NCBI GenBank assembly: GCA_015075635.1
Contig: JABTUA010000003.1
Coordinates: forward strand, 1,302,001-1,366,000
DNA: 64,000 nt
Reading direction: 5' to 3'
Origin: Polyangiaceae bacterium
Lineage (GTDB): Bacteria; Myxococcota_A; Polyangia; Polyangiales; Polyangiaceae
Shown in pieces: positions 1 through 13,578 of the stretch. Positions within the stretch are counted from its first letter, which is position 1. Every line of letters begins with the position of its first letter. The notes beneath the pieces were generated by a model. The model searched no databases, had not been told where the DNA came from, and saw nothing but the letters and a program-made list of their open reading frames with translations. The position numbers and the translations under genes are program-made.

Positions 1-669
1 GCGCTCGGCACGACCCGCCTGCCGCAGCGCGTGACTCCGGTGGTCGAGACCTTCCTGCGCACCCTCGCCCGCGGCGCGCCCTTCCCGCAGAAGAAGCTCC
101 TGCCGCTGATGCTCGAGCCGCGCCTCGCCGGCTTCCTGCTCGACACCCTGGAGCGGCAGAACCCGGACCAGGCCCGCGGCATCAACGCCATGCTGCGCAA
201 CACCGTCTCGCCCACCATCCTGCGGGCGGGGCGCAAGGTGAACGTGATTCCGTCGGAGGCCCGGGCGGAGCTCGACGGGCGCGTCGTGCCCGGCACCAGC
301 GTCGGTGAGTTCTTGGCGGAGGTGCAGGAGGTCATCGGGCGCGACCTTCGCCTGAACGTCCTCGAGCAGCACGACGGCACGGTCTTCGAGACCCACACGC
401 CGCTCTACGACGCCATCGTGAAGGCGGTCGGGCGCCACGACCCGGGCGGCACCGTGGTGCCGTACATGATCCCGGGCTTCACCGACTCGTTCGCCTACGC
501 GCGCCTCGGCGCCACCTGCTACGGGTTTTCCCCGGTGCGCCTGCCGCCGGATCTGAACTTCACGCGCATGTACCACGGTCACGACGAGCGCATCCCGGTG
601 GACGGCTTCACCTGGGGCTTCGGCGTGCTCTCGGAGCTGGTGCGCGACTTCTGTCTCGAGGAGGGCTGA
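1..669 (+). CDS. M20-family metallopeptidase, C-terminal part (5' end outside window)
   Basis: The frame is open from base 1, so the start codon lies upstream of the window. The visible 222 or so residues hold the dimerisation (lid) domain with NVIPSEARAELDGR, typical of ArgE/DapE/carboxypeptidase-type M20 peptidases. They end in the second metal-site region, MYHGHDERIPV, where the His is the expected zinc ligand. Family members are cytoplasmic di-zinc hydrolases that remove an N-acyl group or a C-terminal amino acid; the substrate cannot be told from this fragment. The stop is 1 base before the next gene, so the two are probably co-transcribed. The family call is firm, the substrate open. 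Confidence 0.85.
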   Translation, partial: ALGTTRLPQRVTPVVETFLRTLARGAPFPQKKLLPLMLEPRLAGFLLDTLERQNPDQARGINAMLRNTVSPTILRAGRKVNVIPSEARAELDGRVVPGTSVGEFLAEVQEVIGRDLRLNVLEQHDGTVFETHTPLYDAIVKAVGRHDPGGTVVPYMIPGFTDSFAYARLGATCYGFSPVRLPPDLNFTRMYHGHDERIPVDGFTWGFGVLSELVRDFCLEEG

Positions 670-670
670 C

Positions 671-1333
671 GTGTCGAACAAGACCCTGGCCGTGACCGAT
701 CGCATCCACGACTACCTGCTCCGAACCACGGTGCGCGAGCCGGCCGTTCTGGCAGAGCTCCGCGAAGAGACGATGCGCCTGCCCATGGCGCGCATGCAGA
801 TCGCGCCGGAGCAAGGCCAGCTCATGGGTCTCTTGGTCGAGCTCTGCTCGGCGAAGCGCGCCATCGAGGTCGGCGTCTTCACCGGCTACAGCGCCATCGC
901 GGTGGCCCTGGCCCTGCCCGACGACGGACGCCTGATCGCCTGCGACGTGAACGAGGAGTGGACCAGCATCGCGCGGCGCTACTTCGGCCGCGCCGGCGTC
1001 GAGCACAAGATCGAGCTCCGTCTCCGGCCCGCGCTCGAGACCCTGGACGAGCTGCTCGCGCGCGGGCAGGCCGGCACCTTCGACTTCGCCTTCATCGACG
1101 CCGACAAGGAGAACTACGCGGAGTACTACGAGCGCTGCCTGAGCTTGCTCCGGGTAGGCGGTCTCGTCGCGGTGGACAACGCGCTCTGGAGCGGCGACGT
1201 CGCAGATCCCGAGAAGGACGACGCCGAGACGCAGGCCATCCGCGCGCTGAACCAGAAGGTGGCGGCCGACCCGCGCGTGACGATGAGCCTCCTGCCCATC
1301 GGGGACGGGCTGCTCTTGGCAAGGAAGAGGTAG
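671..1333 (+). CDS. SAM-dependent O-methyltransferase (caffeoyl-CoA OMT type)
   Basis: A 220-residue protein with the full small-molecule O-methyltransferase pattern. There is an N-terminal helix pair (about 1-40), a SAM-binding loop EVGVFTGYSAIAVALALP (about 58-75), the metal-binding FIDADKENYAEYY (about 140) and VAVDNALWSGDV (about 165). These Asp/Asn residues normally hold the divalent cation that positions a catechol-like hydroxyl. Its length is usual for the family. The start is GTG at 671, 1 base after the peptidase stop, which suggests translational coupling. The acceptor substrate is unknown; in other bacteria members methylate catechols or polyketide intermediates. Confidence 0.9.
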   Translation: MSNKTLAVTDRIHDYLLRTTVREPAVLAELREETMRLPMARMQIAPEQGQLMGLLVELCSAKRAIEVGVFTGYSAIAVALALPDDGRLIACDVNEEWTSIARRYFGRAGVEHKIELRLRPALETLDELLARGQAGTFDFAFIDADKENYAEYYERCLSLLRVGGLVAVDNALWSGDVADPEKDDAETQAIRALNQKVAADPRVTMSLLPIGDGLLLARKR

Positions 1334-1335
1334 GC

Positions 1336-2082
1336 TCAGCTCGCCTTCAGCTCGCTCGGCATCGCCCAGTCGATGAGCTCGAAGTACTGCAAGCGCTGGG
1401 CGTCGCTCACGTCTTTCCAGGCCGCGCCCAAGAACTCGTGGAAGAGCTGCACGGCGAGGGCGCCCGCGCCGTGGCCCTCGGGCGCGCCGGGACGCTCGCT
1501 CTCCCAGCTGGCCTGATCGCAGGCGCTCTGGCGGAGCTCCGACGCGCGAGCCTGCCCGAGCCCCACGAAGCGGTAGGCCACGGCGCCGGCGGCCTGAGCG
1601 GGCACGCGGGCCGCGTCGCGCGGCGCGGCGACGGCGTCGAGGGTGAGCACCGCGCTCGAGGCGGCGTAGTGCGCGCCGAGCGCCGCGAAGCGCACGACCA
1701 CCGCGTCCGCGTGGGCGTCGATGGGGGTGGCTTGGCGCGGCTCGAATTCGAGCGACTGCCGCACGGCGTCCGCGGTGGCGCGCTCCAGCGGTAAGAGCGC
1801 GGAGAACAGCTCGGCGCGGGCTTTCGCCACTGCCGCCGCGTCCGCGCGACCGAGCACGTAGGCGTCGAGCGTCGCGAGCGCGTGCAACACGGGAGCGCGG
1901 GCAGAGGGCGGCGCGCACACGCCGATGGCGTGGGCGCTCACGCTGGCACACAGGTGGAGCAGGCCCTTGTGGGCGGCGCTGCCGGGCGGGGCGCGCCCGA
2001 GCGCGCGCTCGAAGGCCGGCGGCGCCACGCCGGTGAGCTGATCCGAAGGCAGGACCAGCGGGAGCGCGCGGAGCTTCGCCAT
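1336..2082 (-). CDS. Hypothetical protein, Ala-rich, 248 aa
   Basis: No family is recognised. The protein is mostly Ala/Leu-rich helix without a signal peptide, membrane span or obvious catalytic motif. A segment near residues 40-60 (HLCASVSAHAIGVCAPP) and the C-terminal YFELIDWAMPSELKAS are the only distinctive stretches. It is probably cytoplasmic. It starts 12 bases after serB (same strand), so it is likely its downstream operon partner. It converges with the methyltransferase gene, with 2 bases between the stops. Confidence 0.6.
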   Translation of the reverse strand: MAKLRALPLVLPSDQLTGVAPPAFERALGRAPPGSAAHKGLLHLCASVSAHAIGVCAPPSARAPVLHALATLDAYVLGRADAAAVAKARAELFSALLPLERATADAVRQSLEFEPRQATPIDAHADAVVVRFAALGAHYAASSAVLTLDAVAAPRDAARVPAQAAGAVAYRFVGLGQARASELRQSACDQASWESERPGAPEGHGAGALAVQLFHEFLGAAWKDVSDAQRLQYFELIDWAMPSELKAS

Positions 2083-2094
2083 GCGTCTGTCGGC

Positions 2095-3309
2095 TCACTC
2101 CACGCCGCGCAGGTCGCGCGCGTGAAAGCCCATCAGGAACAGCAGCGTGTCCAGCCGCTCGTGGTGGTTCAGGCTCATGTCCGCCACCTCTTGCAGCTTG
2201 GGCTTGGCGCGGAACGCGATGCCCAGGCCGGCCGCCTTGAGCATCAGCATGTCGTTGGCGCCGTCGCCGATGGCGACCGTCTGCTCGAGCCGACAGCCGT
2301 ACACCTTGGACATGTCGCGCAGCACCTGGCACTTGCGCTCGCCGTCCACGATGGAGCCCTGCACGCGCCCGGTGAGCACGCCGTTTTGCACTTCGAGCTC
2401 GTTGGAGAAGGCGAAATCGAGGCCGAAGCGCTGCTTGAGCGGCTCGACGAAGAAGTCGAAGCCGCCGCTCACCAGCCCCACGCGGAAGCCCAGGCTCTTG
2501 AGGATGCGCACGAAGCGCTCGGCGCCGGGCGTGAGCTCGAAGCGCGAGGCCAGCTCCCGGGCGCGGTCCATGCTCAGGCCCTCGAGCAGCTTCACGCGCT
2601 CGGCGAGCGCGCTCTTGAAGTCGAGCTCGCCGCGCATGGCGCGGGCGGTGATGGCCGCCACCTGCTCCTTGACCCCGACCAGGCCCGCGAGCTCGTCGAT
2701 GAACTCGCCCTTCACGAAGGTGGAGTCCACGTCCATGACGACCATCCGCTTGCTTTTCCGGTAGATGTCGTCGCGCTGCACCGCCAGGTCGATGCCCAGC
2801 GAGGCGCCGAGCTCCAGGAACGCGCCCCGGAGCTCCGCCAGCTCCTCGTGTTTGAGCTGGGGACCCGGCGGCAGGTCCGCCAGGAGCTCGAGCCCGTCCA
2901 GATCGTCGTCGCTGAGCGAGCGGATCTCGAGGATGTTCATGCCGCGCGCGGCCATGCTCCGGGTGATGCTCGCGACCGCCTTGCCGTCCGCCAGCTGGCC
3001 CAGCACCGTCACGCACAGGCCGCTCGGGGCCAGCGCCTCGCGGGCGGTCGTGCTGGGCTCGAACTTGGTGACCTCGAGCCGGAGACCGGCCTCGGAGGCG
3101 AAGAACAAGATCTCGCGCAGCGCTGCGGAGCCCGGCGGTGTCTCCACGATCGCCGACAGCGTCAGGTAGCCGTGGAGCACGCTCTGCCCGATGTCCACGA
3201 GCACGGCGTTCTCCTTGGCGACGATCTCCGCGATGCGGGCCGTCACACCCGGACGGTCGGGGCCTGCGACGTGGAACACGATGCGGTCGTTCGGGTGCTT
3301 CTGGGGCAT
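2095..3309 (-). CDS. serB: Phosphoserine phosphatase SerB with N-terminal ACT domains
   Basis: A HAD-superfamily phosphatase that makes L-serine from phosphoserine, the last step of serine synthesis. The N-terminal ~180 residues look like two ACT-type regulatory modules (DRPGVTARIAEIV near the start; ITRSMAARGMNILEIRSL). The catalytic part shows motif I DVDSTFVKGEFIDELA (nucleophile and general-acid Asp, about residue 194), motif II VSGGFDFF and motif III with AIGDGANDMLMLKAAGLG. Its 404 residues match actinobacterial and myxobacterial SerB, which carry extra ACT domains compared with the ~320-residue E. coli enzyme. The ATG at 3309 is the only start that leaves the first ACT domain whole. 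Confidence 0.95.
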   Translation of the reverse strand: MPQKHPNDRIVFHVAGPDRPGVTARIAEIVAKENAVLVDIGQSVLHGYLTLSAIVETPPGSAALREILFFASEAGLRLEVTKFEPSTTAREALAPSGLCVTVLGQLADGKAVASITRSMAARGMNILEIRSLSDDDLDGLELLADLPPGPQLKHEELAELRGAFLELGASLGIDLAVQRDDIYRKSKRMVVMDVDSTFVKGEFIDELAGLVGVKEQVAAITARAMRGELDFKSALAERVKLLEGLSMDRARELASRFELTPGAERFVRILKSLGFRVGLVSGGFDFFVEPLKQRFGLDFAFSNELEVQNGVLTGRVQGSIVDGERKCQVLRDMSKVYGCRLEQTVAIGDGANDMLMLKAAGLGIAFRAKPKLQEVADMSLNHHERLDTLLFLMGFHARDLRGVE

Positions 3310-3411
3310 GGTCTGGCGCGGCAGGTGATAGGACTTCCGCTGCCGGTTGGCAAACGCCTGGCTTGACCCTGCGGCGCCGCTGCTCGAAAGTCCTGCGCGA
3401 AGGGTTCTCCC

Positions 3412-3825
3412 ATGCGCACGACCTGTCTGGCCTCAGTGGTTCTGTTCTCGGCGCTCCTCGCCTGCAAGAAGGACCCGCCGCCGCCGCCGCAGGCCACGGC
3501 GGAAGCGCCGCCGCCGCCGCCCGCGGCGGAGGCTCCGCCGGAGGAGAAGATCGCCGACTTCAAGGGGACCTACGTCTCCAACTGGGGCAAGGCGAAGTGC
3601 ACACAGGTGAAGCGCAACGTGAACTGCCTGTACGCGGGCAAGAGCGGCTCGATGGACTGCAAGGTCATCGGCGAGAAGGACCTGGAGTGCGAGTGGGAGG
3701 AGCCGGGCGCCAGCGGCAAGGCGAAGCTCGCCAAGAAGGACGACGGCAAGATCTCCGGGACCTGGGGCAACGGCTCGAGCGCGACCAACGGCGGGGCGTG
3801 GGTGTTCAAGCCGGTGGCGGAATGA
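3412..3825 (+). CDS. Small lipoprotein with Pro-rich linker
   Basis: A 137-residue exported lipoprotein. The signal peptide ends in the lipobox LLAC (Cys18). A Pro/Ala-rich linker (about 21-45) follows, then a compact ~90-residue beta-rich domain starting at ADFKGTYVSNWGKAKC with two Cys pairs. The repeated 'G-x-W' motifs (YVSNWG, GTWGNG) suggest a lipocalin-like or small beta-barrel fold, but that is a guess. The function is unknown. It converges with the next gene, with 3 bases between the stops. Confidence 0.7.
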   Translation: MRTTCLASVVLFSALLACKKDPPPPPQATAEAPPPPPAAEAPPEEKIADFKGTYVSNWGKAKCTQVKRNVNCLYAGKSGSMDCKVIGEKDLECEWEEPGASGKAKLAKKDDGKISGTWGNGSSATNGGAWVFKPVAE

Positions 3826-3828
3826 GAG

Positions 3829-5025
3829 TCACGGCTTCGGCACTTTCCTGAGCTCGCCGGTGCTGGTCGCGAACACGACGTCGTAAGGCGCGTCCGCCAG
3901 GGCCGACGGGCCCGACTCCTGCGGTGCGATCTGCGTCACCACGCCGCCGCCGGCCGCGACCACGAACACGCCGCCGCCGTCGTAGCCTTGGCTCTCGTCG
4001 CCACGGGCGGCCCAGGCGATGTGGGGGCTCGACTTGAAACGGATCAGCGGGCCGATGCTCTTGAACCCGGAGGCGAGCTGCTTCTCCGCGCTGCCTGCGC
4101 CGTCGCAGCTCGCGCCCGAGAGCGCGCGCGACCAGACGCTGCCTTCGCCGCGGGTGAAGTAGAAGTTGGCCGCGTCCGCCGCCAGGCCCATCGCGTCGGT
4201 GACGGGCGTCAGGAGCGCGCTCGCGCGGGTGCCGCCGCCGGTCGGCATCACCCAGATCGCCCCACCCGTGATCCAGTAGACGCAGGCCCCGCTGGCCACG
4301 ACGGCGCCGCCGGTCTCGGCGTCCGTGTTGGTACCGTTGAAAAGCGGGGTGCCGGTCTGCACGCCGGAGGCGAGCCCGAAGCGCGCGAGGCCCACGCTGT
4401 GGGTGGCGTCCGTGTCGAAGGTCACGTAGGCGAAGCCGTCGGTGGCCGCGTAGAGGCCGCGGGCGCCCAGCAGCGACTGACTCGGGATGGTGATTTCTTC
4501 CTTGGCGCCGCCGGCCTTGGTCGTGCGTACCAGGCTGGCCGAGTCTCCGGTGTTGCGACCGCCGACGACGAACAAGAACGAGGAGGTCGACGGCGCGACG
4601 ATCGCCCGCGGCTTCTCCAGGACCGGTGGCAAGGTCTCCGGCGTGCCGCCGGCGACGCTCACGCGGATCAGCGGCGCGTCCGCCGAGTCGGCGCGAGAGT
4701 GGTAGACGTCCGTCTCGTCCACGCCGAGCACCAGCGGCGGTGTCCCCGACCAGAGCTTCTGGACCGGGAACTTCACCGGGTCGTAGGCGACGTAGCCGGC
4801 GCTTCCTCCGCTGCCGCCGCTTCCTCCTCCGCCGCCTGCGCCGCCGCTTGCGCCGGTTCCGCCGCCTGCGCCGCCGCTGCCGCCGCCGCCACCGCTGCCC
4901 GCGGCCCCGCCGCTGCCGCCCGTCTGATCGATGCGGGACTCGTCCAGCGTCTTCAGGCAGGCCGTTGCCAGCAGGGAGCACGCGGCGAGACAGGCTCCAA
5001 GGCGAGCTCGAGCACCGGCCGACAT
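3829..5025 (-). CDS. Lipoprotein with Gly/Ser linker and beta-propeller-like domain
   Basis: A 398-residue lipoprotein. I take the ATG at 5025 as the start because the next ~20 residues form a clean signal peptide ending in LLATAC; the frame stays open further upstream but reads unlike protein. A long Gly/Ser/Ala linker (about residues 32-72) is typical of myxobacterial surface lipoproteins. The remaining ~320 residues hold repeated strands such as VDETDVYHS, ATDGFAYVTFD, VYWITGGAIWVMPTGGG and ADAANFYFTRGEGSVWS. This is the pattern of a DUF5050-like six-bladed propeller that reports 'property/value' data. It is probably anchored facing the periplasm or surface. The specific role is unknown. 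Confidence 0.75.
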   Translation of the reverse strand: MSAGARARLGACLAACSLLATACLKTLDESRIDQTGGSGGAAGSGGGGGSGGAGGGTGASGGAGGGGGSGGSGGSAGYVAYDPVKFPVQKLWSGTPPLVLGVDETDVYHSRADSADAPLIRVSVAGGTPETLPPVLEKPRAIVAPSTSSFLFVVGGRNTGDSASLVRTTKAGGAKEEITIPSQSLLGARGLYAATDGFAYVTFDTDATHSVGLARFGLASGVQTGTPLFNGTNTDAETGGAVVASGACVYWITGGAIWVMPTGGGTRASALLTPVTDAMGLAADAANFYFTRGEGSVWSRALSGASCDGAGSAEKQLASGFKSIGPLIRFKSSPHIAWAARGDESQGYDGGGVFVVAAGGGVVTQIAPQESGPSALADAPYDVVFATSTGELRKVPKP

Positions 5026-5159
5026 GCTGCCGTCACCATAGCACCCGAGCTCGACGCGGGTCGAGGGGGACCACGAGGCGACAGCGAGCCCGCTGCGGCC
5101 GCGGTTGACGAGCGGTCCGTCTTGCACCCGATGAGGCGGAGTGAAACGATCCGAGGACG

Positions 5160-5885
5160 GTGCCCGGACAGTTTCGCGACCGACTCCTGCGCACGTTGCG
5201 TGCCCTTCAGCCCGTCCTGGATCAGCCAGGGGTGCTGGTGATCGGCTCCGAAGTGCCGAACCTGCTGGAGCAGGACGCGGCGTCTACGCTGGTCGTCTCC
5301 GAGGACGTGGACATCGGCGTCCCCGTTGCCAGTCACGCCAACGTGAAGGCTGCGCTGGCGAGCGTGCGCGACTTCGAACCGTCCCGGGACGAACCTTCGG
5401 TCTGGGTGCCTCGGAGCCAGGATCTGATCGAGATCAATTTCGTGGGGATGAACCCCGAGGGCGACATCGAGCAACCCGCCTTCGTGCTGGAGGACGACAC
5501 GCTCCCGCTCTTGGTTTTCGGCTACCTGAGCTTCCTGCGTCACGGCCGGACGCTCGAAGTGGACGGCGTTCGGATCCCATTGCCGCGACCGGCGGGGCTG
5601 ATGCTGGAGAAGCTCGTGACGGAGCGGACGGGAGAGAAGGGCGACCGCGACCTCTTGGTCGTGTTGGGGCTCTTGCTCACTGCGGGCGCCGAGGACCTGG
5701 ACGAGCTGGCGACGGCCGCCTCGCGCCTGTCCAAGGAGCTGCGACAGGCCGTCCTCTCGAACCTCACGGTCCTCTCCCTGATGTCCCCTCACGCCGACAT
5801 GCCGGATCCAACCCTCCACCGCCGGCGCGTCGCGGAGATCCTCTCGCGACTCGAAGAACCGTCGAACGGCGGTGCTCCGAGATGA
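5160..5885 (+). CDS. Nucleotidyltransferase-like protein (AbiEii/minimal-NTase type)
   Basis: A 241-residue cytoplasmic protein starting at GTG 5160. Near the N-terminus it has VLVIGSEVPNLLEQ followed by SEDVDIGVP. The Gly-Ser and Asp-x-Asp arrangement is that of a nucleotidyltransferase fold, and a third acidic strand, LIEINFVG, follows at about residue 88. The C-terminal half is helical with a LPRPAGLMLEKLVTERTGEKGDRDL segment like that of AbiEii-type transferases. The last 4 bases overlap the next gene (ATGA), so the two are translated as a pair. The pairing recalls two-gene toxin-antitoxin or abortive-infection units, but the partner is not recognisable as an antitoxin. Confidence 0.6.
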   Translation: MPGQFRDRLLRTLRALQPVLDQPGVLVIGSEVPNLLEQDAASTLVVSEDVDIGVPVASHANVKAALASVRDFEPSRDEPSVWVPRSQDLIEINFVGMNPEGDIEQPAFVLEDDTLPLLVFGYLSFLRHGRTLEVDGVRIPLPRPAGLMLEKLVTERTGEKGDRDLLVVLGLLLTAGAEDLDELATAASRLSKELRQAVLSNLTVLSLMSPHADMPDPTLHRRRVAEILSRLEEPSNGGAPR

Positions 5886-6226
5886 GCGCAGCGCTTCACG
5901 AGCGCGCGGCGCGTGTCCGCGCACGGGTGGCGGTCCGGCGCTGGGAGCTGCGCCAGCAGTCCCACGCGAAGGGGGTCTGGTACAGGCTCCGGCGACTGCT
6001 GGCCGGCAGCGCCCGAGTGTTCAGCGTCTCGGATGCGGACATGCAGGTGCTCCTGGCCCGACACGCAGAGCCTCACCCCGCGGGTCTGGAGCTTCACCCC
6101 GAGCGCATCATCGTCGCGGTCACATTGGAGGAGTCGAGCGCACTGCCCAGCGCTCGGGAACATCGCGTCGCGCTGTCCGCGGAGTTGTTGGCGGCCCGCA
6201 ACTGGGTGATCGTGCCTTTCGAGTAG
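5882..6226 (+). CDS. Hypothetical 114-aa partner of the nucleotidyltransferase-like gene
   Basis: The family is not recognised. The start ATG overlaps the preceding stop as ATGA, which gives strong evidence that it is a real, coupled gene. The first ~45 residues are very Arg-rich and helical (ERAARVRARVAVRRWELRQQ), suggesting RNA, DNA or membrane-surface contact. The rest is mixed alpha/beta and ends in NWVIVPFE. Because of the coupling I infer that it acts with the nucleotidyltransferase-like protein. Confidence 0.6.
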   Translation: MSAALHERAARVRARVAVRRWELRQQSHAKGVWYRLRRLLAGSARVFSVSDADMQVLLARHAEPHPAGLELHPERIIVAVTLEESSALPSAREHRVALSAELLAARNWVIVPFE

Positions 6227-6246
6227 CGGAGCCCCGCGAGCCTGAC

Positions 6247-8127
<1,881 letters not shown>

Positions 8128-8155
8128 GCTGTTCTCCGGCTTCTGGTGCGGTGGC

Positions 8156-11785
<3,630 letters not shown>

Positions 11786-11835
11786 GTTTCGCTTTCCGGA
11801 GAAGCCATGCGTCGCGAAATTCCAGCCCCCGGCTG

Positions 11836-11853
11836 ACTGACGCTGGCGTCAGT
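11836..11853. promoter_or_regulatory. Palindromic operator candidate upstream of the activase operon
   Basis: The sequence ACTGACGC-TG-GCGTCAGT is a perfect 8-bp inverted repeat with a 2-bp spacer, in the 283-bp gap between the activase operon and the divergent lipoprotein gene. TetR-family regulators typically bind short-spaced palindromes of this size, and a TetR gene starts 1 kb away. The link between the two is inference. Confidence 0.5.
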
Positions 11854-12068
11854 GTACGGATCGGGACCGGTTGGGCAAGACCCGAAGACCCGGGCTGCGC
11901 CGTCTCGGAACGCAACACCGGCCAAAGCCCTGAGAATGCGCTGGACTTCAGCTCAGGCCTCCGGGCCGGCCGGGACCCGACGTCCCCAACCGGAACCTGA
12001 CGGCGGTGTCACTGCCTGCGCGCGAGGAAGGCGCGGAGGCGGCCCGGGGCCGCGTAGACTCGGCGGGT

Positions 12069-12881
12069 ATGCGACTCGCTCGCGCTGCCCTCCTGGCGCC
12101 GCTCCTGCTGCTCGCGGCTTGCGGCGACGACGACCCGACGTCCCAGGAGGAGTTCGCGTCGCGTTACGCCGATCTGATCTGTCCGCGCCTATCACCCTGC
12201 TGCCAGGCCACGGGCCAGCAGAACGACGTCAGCGCGTGCAAGCGCTTCATCAAGCTGCTCTCGGGGACGTCCAGTGGCACCAAGTTCAACCAGGAGGCCG
12301 CCGACGCCTGCCTCGCCGCGCTGGCCGACTGGAGCTGCGCCGAGCAAGAGCCCGATGTTTGCGACAACGTGCTCTCGGGGACCGTCGCTCCCGGCGGGAG
12401 CTGCGACTCCAACACCGACTGCGCGGCGCCGGTGCAGGGCGGCGTCACTTGCCACCTCGACTACGCGAGCGGGAGCCCGAAGGGCACCTGCAAGGTCGAG
12501 CCCATCCCCGCCGCGGGTCAGCCGTGCGGTGCGGAGTCGAGCACCGCCACCGAGCACTTCGTGTGCGATCAGGATCCCGCCTTCTTCTGCGACTCGGGCA
12601 CTTGCAAGGCGAAGGCCGCGGTGGGACAGGCGTGCGAGGGCTATGGCGCCTGCGTCCCGGACGCTTACTGCGACACCAGCGGCACTTGCGTCGGGCTCTC
12701 CAAGGTGGGCGAGAGCTGCGGAGTCGGGTGCGTCGAGGGCGCCTACTGCGGCCCCGACGGCTGCACGAAGAAGAAGGCCATGGGGGAGCCCTGCCAGAGC
12801 TGGGACGAGTGCCAGGGCAGCTGCGACACCGAGAGCGGCAAGTGCCGGCCCACCTCGACCATCTGCTTCAACGCCGACTGA
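12069..12881 (+). CDS. Cys-rich lipoprotein (EGF-like/disulfide repeats)
   Basis: A 270-residue lipoprotein. The start at 12069 gives a clean signal peptide with lipobox LLAAC (Cys18). After an N-terminal helical region (FASRYADLICPRLSPCCQ) the second half is Cys-rich with spaced motifs such as GGSCDSNTDCAAP, GQPCGAESST, GQACEGYGACVPDAYCDTSG, GESCGVGCVEGAYCG and GEPCQSWDECQGSCDTESG. These are DUF-type Dickkopf/EGF-like disulfide modules often seen in myxobacterial surface proteins. The function is unknown; a structural or binding role at the cell surface is likely. The TetR gene follows after 7 bases, so they may share a transcript. Confidence 0.75.
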   Translation: MRLARAALLAPLLLLAACGDDDPTSQEEFASRYADLICPRLSPCCQATGQQNDVSACKRFIKLLSGTSSGTKFNQEAADACLAALADWSCAEQEPDVCDNVLSGTVAPGGSCDSNTDCAAPVQGGVTCHLDYASGSPKGTCKVEPIPAAGQPCGAESSTATEHFVCDQDPAFFCDSGTCKAKAAVGQACEGYGACVPDAYCDTSGTCVGLSKVGESCGVGCVEGAYCGPDGCTKKKAMGEPCQSWDECQGSCDTESGKCRPTSTICFNAD

Positions 12882-12888
12882 AACGACC

Positions 12889-13578
12889 ATGGCCCGCGCA
12901 CGAGAGAAGAAACGCGACTCCGCCGCGGTCCGCGGGCGTGGCAAGCACCGGACGGCGGCCTCCAAGGCCGAGCGCCGCTCGCACATCCTGGCCGCGGCCC
13001 GCGACGTGTTCGCGAAGCGCGGCTACCACCAGGCCACCATCGACGACATCGTCGCCGAGACCGGGGTCGCCCGCGGCACCTTCTACCTGTACTTCGAGGA
13101 CAAGCGCGCGGTGTTCTCGGATCTGATGGACCGCTTCTTCACCGCGCTGACCATGGCCATCAACCGCATCGACGTCGCGCCCTCGGCGGCGCCCGTCGCC
13201 GAGCAGGCCCGCGCCAACATCCGCGCCATCATCGGCATGTGCCTGTCCGACCGAGCGATGACCAAGATCCTGCTCTCCGACGCGCACGGCGTCGATCCCG
13301 CGTTCGACCGCAAGCTCGCCACCTTCTACGACGCGGTCGTGCAGCTCTTGACCGACAGCCTGCGCGACGGCCAGAAGCTCGGCATCGTGGCCGACGGCGA
13401 GCCTCGTGTCATGGCGTACCTGACCATCGGCGCGCTCAAGGAGCTGCTCTACCAGGCGGTCACGCTGGGGCTCGCCGAAGAGAGCGCGGAGGTCCTGACC
13501 TCGCAGATCTTCGACTTCGTGAGCCAGGGGTACCTGCGGGTCCATCCAAGGGAGCCCCGCGGGCGGAAGGCGCGCTGA
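12889..13578 (+). CDS. TetR-family transcriptional regulator
   Basis: A 229-residue one-component regulator. After a basic N-terminal tail (about 1-25) comes a textbook TetR helix-turn-helix (about 28-75): ILAAARDVFAKRGYHQATID, then ETGVARGTFYLYFEDKRAVF. The C-terminal ligand domain is all-helical (TIGALKELLYQAVTLGL). I chose the ATG at 12889, 7 bases after the lipoprotein stop. TetR proteins of this size near CoA-metabolism genes often sense acyl-CoAs. The divergent activase operon carries a matching palindrome, so control of that operon is a reasonable guess. Confidence 0.9.
   Translation: MARAREKKRDSAAVRGRGKHRTAASKAERRSHILAAARDVFAKRGYHQATIDDIVAETGVARGTFYLYFEDKRAVFSDLMDRFFTALTMAINRIDVAPSAAPVAEQARANIRAIIGMCLSDRAMTKILLSDAHGVDPAFDRKLATFYDAVVQLLTDSLRDGQKLGIVADGEPRVMAYLTIGALKELLYQAVTLGLAEESAEVLTSQIFDFVSQGYLRVHPREPRGRKAR

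Noticed and set aside
608-3016. An 802-codon minus-strand open frame across the methyltransferase and serB
   Set aside because: It is Arg/Ala/Gly-rich, lacks any motif, and runs in a different frame over serB and an opposite-strand methyltransferase gene that are both clearly real. Long spurious frames are expected at this GC content.
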